DNA of 43,944 bases from JADJYF01 sp050186725 (GTDB lineage: Bacteria; Pseudomonadota; Gammaproteobacteria; Ga0077536), in NCBI GenBank assembly GCA_050186725.1, contig JBFWYG010000034.1, positions 1 to 43,944 on the forward strand, read 5' to 3'. The translations under genes were made by a program, and so were the position numbers. Below the pieces are notes generated by a model. That model did not search any database. It had not been told where the DNA came from and saw only the letters and a program-made list of their open reading frames with translations. Shown here piece by piece: positions 34,591 through 41,261 of the stretch; the stretch's first letter is position 1; the number at the start of each line of letters is the position of its first letter.

Positions 34591-35193
34591 ATGGAAAAAT
34601 TTGAAATCGCTGCCGTGACTCGTGCCGACAGGGGTAAGGGTGCGAGCCGCCGCCTGCGTCGCGAGGGCAAGCTGCCGGGCGTGGTGTACGGCGGTCATTC
34701 CGACCCCGTGGCGCTCACGCTCGACCACAACGACATGGTCCTGCACTGCGCGCACGAGGCCTTTTACTCCCACATCCTGACCTTGAAGGTCGACGGCAAG
34801 GCCGAGCGCGTGGTGCTGAAGGACATGCAGCGTCACGTCTACAAGCCGCGCATCCTGCACATGGACTTCCAGCGCGTGTCGGAGACCGAGGCGCTCACCA
34901 TGCGCGTGCCGCTGCACTTCATCAACGAAGACCGCTGCGTGGGCGTGAAGATGGGCGGCGGTTCCATCGCTCACCAGATCTCCGATCTGGAAATCACCTG
35001 CCTGCCGAAGGACCTGCCCGAGTACATCGAGGTCGATCTCGAGGCGATGAACGTCGGTGACACCCTGCATCTCGGCGAGCTCACGCTGCCGGCCGGTGTG
35101 CAGGTGGCGTCCATCCTGCACGGTGGCGACCCGATGCTGCCGGTGGTGACCGTCAATGCGCCGAAGGGCGCGGCGGAGAGCGAGGGCGCCTGA
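34591..35193 (+). CDS. rplY: 50S ribosomal protein L25/general stress protein Ctc
   Basis: A 200-residue long-form L25 (TL5/CTC type). The N-terminal 5S rRNA-binding beta domain has RADRGKGASRRLRREGKLPGV-type sequence (in outline), and the C-terminal domain (about 95-190) ends in ASILHGGDPMLPVVTVNAP. CGGAG lies before the ATG. It is followed by pth and ychF, the usual order. Confidence 0.95.
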   Translation: MEKFEIAAVTRADRGKGASRRLRREGKLPGVVYGGHSDPVALTLDHNDMVLHCAHEAFYSHILTLKVDGKAERVVLKDMQRHVYKPRILHMDFQRVSETEALTMRVPLHFINEDRCVGVKMGGGSIAHQISDLEITCLPKDLPEYIEVDLEAMNVGDTLHLGELTLPAGVQVASILHGGDPMLPVVTVNAPKGAAESEGA

Positions 35194-35231
35194 GGCGCCA
35201 CGCCGTCCTGCCTGCGCCGTTCGCTTTGAGC

Positions 35232-35822
35232 GTGTCCAGCGCCGACGGCGTGCAACTGGTGGTCGGCCTCGGCAATCCCGGGGCCGGTCACGCCGAGGAC
35301 CGACACAACGTCGGCTTCTGGCTGGTCGATGAACTCGCGCGCAGGTTGAAAGTCGAACTGCGCGGCGAGGCCAAGTACAAGGGCGAGACGGGACGCGCGG
35401 CCTCGGGCCTGCGGCTCTTGAAGCCCATGACCTACATGAATCTCTCCGGTGAGTCGGTCGCGCCCTGCGCCGCCTACTTCCGTATTCCGCCGGCCGCGGT
35501 GCTGGTGGTCCACGACGAACTCGATCTGCCGGTCGGCGCGGTACGCCTGAAGCGCGCCGGCGGCCACGGTGGTCACAACGGCCTGCGCAGCATCGAACAG
35601 ATGCTCGGCACCAACGACTTCCTGCGCGTCAGGCTCGGCATCGGCCATCCTGGTGTCGGTCGCGACGTTGCCGCCTATGTGCTGTCGCGCCCGCCCGCGG
35701 CCGAGCGCGAGGCCATCGACGCCGCCATCGCGCTCGTGCTCGACAACATCGAGACCATCACCAACGGTGGTTTCAACCGCGCCATGAACACGCTGAACCA
35801 GCGCGGCCAAGGTAAAGGATAA
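35232..35822 (+). CDS. pth: Peptidyl-tRNA hydrolase
   Basis: A 196-residue enzyme that releases tRNA from prematurely ended peptidyl-tRNA. Active-site His25 (RHNVGFW) and Asn15 (GLGNPG) are present, as are HDELDLPVG with the conserved Asp and GGHGGHNGLRS. I chose GTG 35232; a TTG at 35226 is in frame two codons earlier. Neither has a good Shine-Dalgarno. It ends six bp before ychF. Confidence 0.94.
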   Translation: MSSADGVQLVVGLGNPGAGHAEDRHNVGFWLVDELARRLKVELRGEAKYKGETGRAASGLRLLKPMTYMNLSGESVAPCAAYFRIPPAAVLVVHDELDLPVGAVRLKRAGGHGGHNGLRSIEQMLGTNDFLRVRLGIGHPGVGRDVAAYVLSRPPAAEREAIDAAIALVLDNIETITNGGFNRAMNTLNQRGQGKG

Positions 35823-35828
35823 AGCGCC

Positions 35829-36920
35829 ATGGGCTTCAAATGCGGAATCGTCGGCCTGCCCAATGTCGGCAAGTCGTCCCTGTTCAACGCGCTCACCTCG
35901 GCGGCCATCGCCGCGGAGAACTACCCGTTCTGCACCATCGAGCCCAACGTCGGCATGGTGCCGGTGCCCGATCCCCGGCTCGACAAGCTCGCGGCAATCG
36001 TCAATCCGCAGAAGGTGGTCGCCTCCAGCATGGAGTTCGTCGACATTGCCGGCCTGGTGGCGGGCGCCTCCAAGGGCGAAGGGCTCGGCAACAAGTTTCT
36101 CGCGCACATCCGCGAGACCCAGGCCATCGCCCACGTGGTGCGCTGCTTCGAGAACGACAACATCACCCACGTTGCGGGCCGCATCGACCCGATTGCCGAC
36201 ATCGAAGTGATCGATACCGAACTGGCGTTGGCCGATCTCGAGACCGTGTCCAAGGGTCTCGACCGTGCCGAGAAGGCCGCCAAGTCCGGCGACAAGGAAC
36301 AGCGCGCGCGCGCCGACGTGTTCAAGGTCTTCCTGACTGCGCTCGACGAAGGCAAGCCGATACGCGCGCTCGAACTGGACGACAACGCCCGCGCGCTGCT
36401 GCGCGAGGTGAGCCTCTTGACCGCGAAGCCGGTGCTGTTCATCGCCAACGTCGACGAAGCGAATCTCGCCGGCAACGCCCACAGCCAGCGCGTCGCCGAC
36501 TACGCCGCGGCCAACGGTGCGGAATGCGTCGTCATCTGCGCCGCCATCGAGGCCGAGCTCGCGACGCTCGAGCCGGCCGAGCGTCTCGAGTTCCTGAACG
36601 ACCTCGGCCTCGAAGAGCCGGGCTTGAACCGCGTGATCCGCGCCGGTTATCACCTGCTCGGGCTCATGAGCTATTTCACCGCCGGTGTGAAGGAAGTGCG
36701 CGCCTGGACCATCCGTCGCGGCACCACCGCGCCGGGCGCGGCCGCGGTCATCCACACTGACTTCGAGCGCGGCTTCATTCGCGCGGAAGTGATCGCCTTC
36801 GATGACTTCGTCGCCTGCGGCGGCGAGGCGAAGGCCAAGGAGATTGGCAAGCTCAGGGTCGAAGGCAAGGAGTACGTCGTCGCCGATGGCGACGTGATGC
36901 ATTTCAGGTTCAACGTCTAG
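35829..36920 (+). CDS. ychF: Ribosome-binding ATPase YchF
   Basis: A 363-residue Obg-family protein that binds ATP, not GTP. G1 GLPNVGKSS is at 9-17, DIAG (G3) at 72-75, and the altered G4 motif NVDE at 207-210 explains the ATP preference known for the family. A C-terminal TGS domain covers about 280-363. It follows pth as in most gammaproteobacteria and closes the conserved cluster. Confidence 0.96.
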   Translation: MGFKCGIVGLPNVGKSSLFNALTSAAIAAENYPFCTIEPNVGMVPVPDPRLDKLAAIVNPQKVVASSMEFVDIAGLVAGASKGEGLGNKFLAHIRETQAIAHVVRCFENDNITHVAGRIDPIADIEVIDTELALADLETVSKGLDRAEKAAKSGDKEQRARADVFKVFLTALDEGKPIRALELDDNARALLREVSLLTAKPVLFIANVDEANLAGNAHSQRVADYAAANGAECVVICAAIEAELATLEPAERLEFLNDLGLEEPGLNRVIRAGYHLLGLMSYFTAGVKEVRAWTIRRGTTAPGAAAVIHTDFERGFIRAEVIAFDDFVACGGEAKAKEIGKLRVEGKEYVVADGDVMHFRFNV

Positions 36921-36978
36921 GCGGGCACATCACTATTCCGCGCGCCGTAGCTTCGTCGCGCCCAAGCGTACCGCCGCC

Positions 36979-37410
36979 ATGCTCGGACGCCTGCTCCCCG
37001 CCCTGATGCCTTCCTGGCGGTTCTTCGACGCCATCGGGCCGTCGCCGCGGGTCGATTACGCCTGGGCCGACGATGACACCCTGCCGCGCGGCTGGCATGA
37101 GTTCCGACCGCGTCCCACGCATCTCGGCGTGGCGCGCATGACCGCGCGGCTGTTCTGGAACCCCCGCTGCAACGAGACCCTGTACATCGTGCGCTCGGCA
37201 GAGCGCGTGGTGGAGGGCGACACCGACTTCCCCGTGCGTGAACTGCGCTGGCGCCTGCTGCTCGCCCATCGTCGCGGCGAACTCGTGACGCAGACCGCGC
37301 CGGCGCTGCGCTTCCGCGTGCGCGCCGTGTACCGCGAGGGCGAGGCGCTGGTCGACGAGGTGGTGTTCGTCTCGGGCGCCTTCGCGGCGGACGAGAGCGC
37401 GACTCGATGA
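36979..37410 (+). CDS. Unknown protein coupled to an HTTM-like membrane protein
   Basis: A 143-residue protein I do not recognise. It has no signal peptide and is rich in aromatic and basic residues (FFDAIGPSPRVDYAWADDD, FWNPRCNETLYIVRSAE). Its last codons overlap the next gene (ATGA at 37407-37410), so the two products are probably made together and may interact. Codon usage matches the neighbourhood. No catalytic motif is evident. Confidence 0.65.
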   Translation: MLGRLLPALMPSWRFFDAIGPSPRVDYAWADDDTLPRGWHEFRPRPTHLGVARMTARLFWNPRCNETLYIVRSAERVVEGDTDFPVRELRWRLLLAHRRGELVTQTAPALRFRVRAVYREGEALVDEVVFVSGAFAADESATR

Positions 37411-38090
37411 CCTACGTCGACGCGGTGCGTCTGACCGAGTGCCTGCTTGGTCTCGCCTTCGCGCAGCAGAGCCTGGAACACCTGGCGGGCCCACGCGACG
37501 AACGCCTGCTGCACCTGCCGCGGCTGGGGCTCGCGCTGGCGCTCCTCGCCGGCTGGCACAGCGACGTGATCCTGCTGCTGCTGCTCGTCATCGGTCTCCT
37601 GCTCCTGCATCGCTTCGACGGCCCCTACAACGGCGGGGCCGATCGCATGGGCCTGCTCGTGCTCTGCTGCCTGTGCGCGACCCACTTCGCGCCGACGCCA
37701 CTGCTGAAGGAAGCGAGCTTCGGCTATCTCGCCGCCCAACTGGTGCTGTCCTATTTCATGTCCGGCTGGGTAAAGGTGGTGAACCCGGCCTGGCGTCGCG
37801 GCGAGGCGCTGGTCGAGGTGTTCGCCTACTCGGCATATCCGGTCAGCGAGAGCCTGCGCGGCTGGGCTGCGCGTCCGCGCCTGCTGTGGGCCATGGGTTG
37901 GGCGGTGATGCTGTTCGAACTCGCCTTTCCGCTGACACTGGTGCATCCAGTCTCGCTCGCTGTCGCGCTGGTGATCGCGGCGACCTTCCATCTCGCCAAT
38001 GCCTGCCTGTTCGGCCTGAATCGTTTCCTGTGGGCATGGCTCGCGGCGTATCCGGCGCTGTGGTGGTGCCAGGGACGACTGCTGCCGTAA
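37407..38090 (+). CDS. HTTM-like multi-pass membrane protein
   Basis: A 227-residue protein with about six predicted transmembrane helices. The segments FMSGWVKVVNPAWRRGEAL, FELAFPLTLVHP and FHLANACLFGLNRFLWAWLA recall the HTTM domain, named after bacterial relatives of vitamin K-dependent gamma-carboxylase. The family's lysine-containing SGWVK segment is kept. Bacterial HTTM proteins are mostly uncharacterised. It is coupled to the small protein upstream. The family call is by motif recall and could be wrong; a DoxX-like protein is the main alternative. Confidence 0.6.
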   Translation: MTYVDAVRLTECLLGLAFAQQSLEHLAGPRDERLLHLPRLGLALALLAGWHSDVILLLLLVIGLLLLHRFDGPYNGGADRMGLLVLCCLCATHFAPTPLLKEASFGYLAAQLVLSYFMSGWVKVVNPAWRRGEALVEVFAYSAYPVSESLRGWAARPRLLWAMGWAVMLFELAFPLTLVHPVSLAVALVIAATFHLANACLFGLNRFLWAWLAAYPALWWCQGRLLP

Positions 38091-38149
38091 GCGCGGCGCA
38101 CGCCACGCCAGGTGCTATGTTGGGCGCGTGAACCCTCGGAGTCGATGTC

Positions 38150-38905
38150 ATGCTCGAATCGCTGAAAGCCCGCTGGCGCCGCGACGAACTCACGCTCGGC
38201 GCCTGGTGCCTGCTGCCAAACGCGCTGTCCGCGGAGATGCTCGCCCGTGCAGGCTTCGACTGGGTGCTGATCGACATGCAGCACGGCTGCATGGACTACG
38301 AGACCGCGGTCGGGATGATTCGCGCCATTGATCTCGGTGGTGTCACGCCACTGGTGCGCGTGCCATGGAACGAACCGGGCATCATCGGCCGCATGCTGGA
38401 TGCGGGCGCGATGGGCGTGGTGGTGCCGATGATCCAGGACGCCGACGACGCGCGCCGCGCAGTCGATGCCTGTCTCTACCCGCCTGCTGGTCGACGCAGC
38501 TTCGGACCGATACGGGTCGGCACGCGTGATGGCGCCGGCTACTTCGCGAGCGCCAACGAACGGGTCGCGGTGATCCCGATGATCGAGACCGCCGACGCGC
38601 TCGCCAACGTCGAGGCCATCGCCGCGGTGCCCGGGGTCGACGCCCTGTTCGTCGGTCCTTTCGATCTCTCCATCGCGCTCGGCCTGCCGCCCGGCGACAA
38701 TGACGGCGAGCCGCTGTTCGACGCGGCGCTGGCGCGCATCGGCGCGGCCGCGAAGCAGGCCGGCATCGCGACCGCGGTGCTGGCCACTGCGGATCTCACG
38801 CCGCTTCGCGCGCGCCAGGGATTTCGCATGATCTCGGTGGTGACGGACGCCATGGCGCTGAACCGCGCGGCGGCCGCCGACCTTGCCCGCGCACGTGGGG
38901 ATTGA
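38150..38905 (+). CDS. HpcH/HpaI aldolase family protein
   Basis: A 251-residue class II (metal-dependent) pyruvate aldolase, the family that splits 4-hydroxy-2-ketoheptanedioate or 2-keto-3-deoxy sugar acids. Catalytic His45 (DMQHGCMDYE), Arg70 (LVRVPWNEPG), metal ligands Glu146 (PMIETADA) and Asp172 (VGPFDLS) are all present. GAxGVVVPMIQ is conserved. The natural substrate is unclear, and no neighbouring pathway genes help. Confidence 0.9.
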   Translation: MLESLKARWRRDELTLGAWCLLPNALSAEMLARAGFDWVLIDMQHGCMDYETAVGMIRAIDLGGVTPLVRVPWNEPGIIGRMLDAGAMGVVVPMIQDADDARRAVDACLYPPAGRRSFGPIRVGTRDGAGYFASANERVAVIPMIETADALANVEAIAAVPGVDALFVGPFDLSIALGLPPGDNDGEPLFDAALARIGAAAKQAGIATAVLATADLTPLRARQGFRMISVVTDAMALNRAAAADLARARGD

Positions 38906-39062
38906 GCGCTCATTTCCTGACGCTGGACCGAGGGCGGCATTTCGCGACTGGTTACCGGGTTCTGCCTCGTGGCCTTGACTACTCTGGGCACTCATTGTGC
39001 GGCGGAAGGGCGACCTCTCTCGCTGTGCTCGGTCCAGGCCCATCTGCCAAGGAGGCCAGTAC

Positions 39063-40103
39063 GTGTTTAGTTCCCTTCGCCGCCCACGCTTTCTTTTTCT
39101 CCGCGTCCTGCTCGGCTTTGCGCTCGGCGCGCTCGCGCCGGCTGGCTCAGCGGACGCGGACATCTCTCGTATCGTTGCCGAGACGCAGGTCAGCTACGCG
39201 GCAGGTAGCGACGCTGCGAATCTCACCTTCTCCTATACCTCGCCCCCGGGTTCCGCTGTGTTCAACACCGGATCCAGCGCCACGCAGCCCCCGCTGGACC
39301 TCGCCGCGGAGTCCTTGGAAGTCTTCCCCGCATTCACGGCGCCCTCGGGCGCCAATGGCGACACGCTGTTCCAGCCGGCGGTGTTGCGCGCCTACCAGAA
39401 CGTCGCGGGCTTCAACGCCGCGAGCGTCGAGGCCGCCATCGCAGATGGTCGGCCGTTCCACCGTGTGAACGCGCGTACCGAGTGGCGAGCCACGGTGCTT
39501 GTCACTGGCGACCTGCCTGGCGCGCCCACGTCGCTATCATTGGACTACCTGCTGTTCCCCGGCGAGGCCGGCCTGACGACTTTCGGCGGTTTCGTGGGAC
39601 AGGCGGGCTTTCGCGCCGCCATCAGCGTTGACGACGTGCTAAAGGCCGAGTCCGTGACGATCCTGCAGAGCACCGCCGGACTCGGCCCCCCGGCACTGAC
39701 CGCATCCGGCGACTTCCTGCAACCCGGCGCGACCCTGACGGCAGACGTCCGCAACGGTCTCGCCCACACCGTCATTCGTACCGAGCCCGTGATAGGCAGT
39801 GCCGCACTCGGCGTCGTCCAAAGTGGGACGATCCTGCAGGTCAGCTACGTCCTGGAAGCCTGGCTCGAGATCCCGGGCTTCGAGGTCGGTGGTTTCGCGA
39901 GTATCGGCGATCCCTTCGCACTGTCCGCCGATCCGAGTGGGTACCTCGCCAGCCAGTTTCCAGGTCTGGACGCGCAGCCCTTCAGGCTGCGCGAAGTCGC
40001 GCCCGTGCCGTTGCCGGGCAGCCTTGGGCTCTTGTTCGGCGCTCTGGGTATGACCGGCGCGGGGCTGCGTCGAATGAGGGGATGCCCCCGATTCACGGCT
40101 TGA
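39063..40103 (+). CDS. PEP-CTERM-type secreted protein
   Basis: A 346-residue exported protein. The GTG at 39063 has AAGGAGG (39049-39055) seven bases upstream and starts a signal peptide (SSLRRPRF, then a hydrophobic core to about residue 30). The C terminus VPLPGSLGLLFGALG followed by a basic tail is the VPLP form of the PEP-CTERM sorting signal, recognised by an exosortase elsewhere in the genome. The mature part is Ser/Thr/Ala-rich beta-type sequence without a known enzyme domain. Its last 11 bp overlap the end of the convergent selenoprotein gene. Confidence 0.75.
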   Translation: MFSSLRRPRFLFLRVLLGFALGALAPAGSADADISRIVAETQVSYAAGSDAANLTFSYTSPPGSAVFNTGSSATQPPLDLAAESLEVFPAFTAPSGANGDTLFQPAVLRAYQNVAGFNAASVEAAIADGRPFHRVNARTEWRATVLVTGDLPGAPTSLSLDYLLFPGEAGLTTFGGFVGQAGFRAAISVDDVLKAESVTILQSTAGLGPPALTASGDFLQPGATLTADVRNGLAHTVIRTEPVIGSAALGVVQSGTILQVSYVLEAWLEIPGFEVGGFASIGDPFALSADPSGYLASQFPGLDAQPFRLREVAPVPLPGSLGLLFGALGMTGAGLRRMRGCPRFTA

Positions 40104-41016
40104 GCCCCTTCGCCACCTGCTTCTGCGCGTCGAACTCCGCGCGGCGGCGCGCGATCTCTTCGTCCGACAAGCGCGCGACGTTCGAGTAATCGAGTTTCCA
40201 ATCCGCCGAGGCGCCCCAACGCAACGGCGACTGCACCGTGGTGCGCGGCGCGAACGCGGACTCGAGCAGACGTAGCGCGAGTTCGAGCGTCTCGTCCTGC
40301 GATTGCAGGTCATGTGGTCGCCCCGCCGGATTGCCGAGCGGTAAATCGCTGAACAGGAAGCGCGGCACGCCGACCCCTTCGACGATGTCCTTGGCGCAGC
40401 CGAGCACCACGGTGGGGATGCCGGCGGCTTCGAGCGTCCTGGCTGCCAGACTCACGGTCTGGTGACAGACAGGTCAGACGGCGAGGAGCAGCACCGCGTC
40501 GACGCCGTCCTCACGACATCGTCGTAAAAGTTCCGGGCAGTCCACCTCCAGCGTCACCTGCTGTGAGCGATTGGTCGGCGCGCCGTGGAAGCGCGGCGCG
40601 AGCCGACCGATGCGACCGCGCGCGACGGCGCGACGCAGCGCTGGCAGAGGGAACCAGGTGTTCGAGTCTTCCGCCGTGGTGTGCTGCCGGTCGTAGCTGA
40701 TGTGCGAGATGCGGAGGTCATGATCGACCGCGGTATCACCCGAGTAGACCTCGAAGAATTTCGCCGCCGCGTTGTAGGGCGCGCCCGGGCCCTGCTCGCC
40801 CTTGTCCGCCTGAAAAGGCGCGGCGGTGGTGATGAGCGTCAGGGTGATGTCACGCAGCGGGCGCGCGAGCGGCGTGAAGGGCACGTGCGCGTATTGCGCC
40901 CAGCGATAAGGCGTGCCGTACCCGAGCGCCTGGTAGTACTCGCGGATCCGCGCCAGGTAGGGCAGCGGCTGATCGTGTGGTGGTGCGAAGCCGAAGGGCT
41001 CGTCGCTCTCTGTCAT
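40093..41016 (-). CDS. GrdB-like selenoprotein with in-frame UGA (Sec181)
   Basis: Two in-frame open stretches are joined by one TGA at 40474-40476. Read through, they give a 307-residue protein resembling proteobacterial members of the glycine/betaine/sarcosine reductase selenoprotein B family. The segment around the codon is VLLLAV-U-PVCHQTVSLAA, with Sec181 and Cys184 in a UxxC redox motif where relatives carry Cys. Conservation continues on both sides (PFTPLARPL, GPGAPYNAAAKFFEVYS, WFPLPALRR before it; GCAKDIVE, GVPRFLFSDLPLGN after it). GGAG lies five bases before the ATG. A SECIS-like hairpin follows the TGA. The substrate is unknown. The alternative, a pseudogene with one nonsense mutation, is less likely given the hairpin. 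Confidence 0.85.
40443..40476 (-). promoter_or_regulatory. Bacterial SECIS-like element after the UGA codon
   Basis: Eleven nucleotides after the UGA (40474-40476), CCAGAC (40462-40457) pairs perfectly with GUCUGG (40451-40446) around the loop CGUGA. CUG and CAG outside it can pair across a UCA bulge. The 11-nt spacing, short apical stem and GU in the loop match the rules for SelB-binding elements such as that of E. coli fdhF. Confidence 0.75.
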
Positions 41017-41261
41017 GGGTACTCCGATGTGCCGGGCGCGCGGCGGTCCAGGGCGCGATTGTAAAAGCTTGTCACGTGGGGGCGGATTACCGCGAGCGAA
41101 GCGCCGGTGCGTCGCGCCGCGCTCGCCGCCGGACCGCGCCCCGGGCTACAGTCGAGCCGAGGTCCGCGCCCCCGGCGGCGAAAGCTTACCCGTTCCTGTC
41201 ACGCCCGCCGTCGCCCGGCTTCCCACGCCGCGCCGTGCTGGCCAGTCCGAGGACCGTGCCC

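Noticed and set aside
40474..40476. Pseudogene by nonsense mutation
   Set aside because: Conserved sequence continues in frame on both sides, the codon sits at a known redox position and a SECIS-like hairpin follows it. A random stop would not be expected to show all three.
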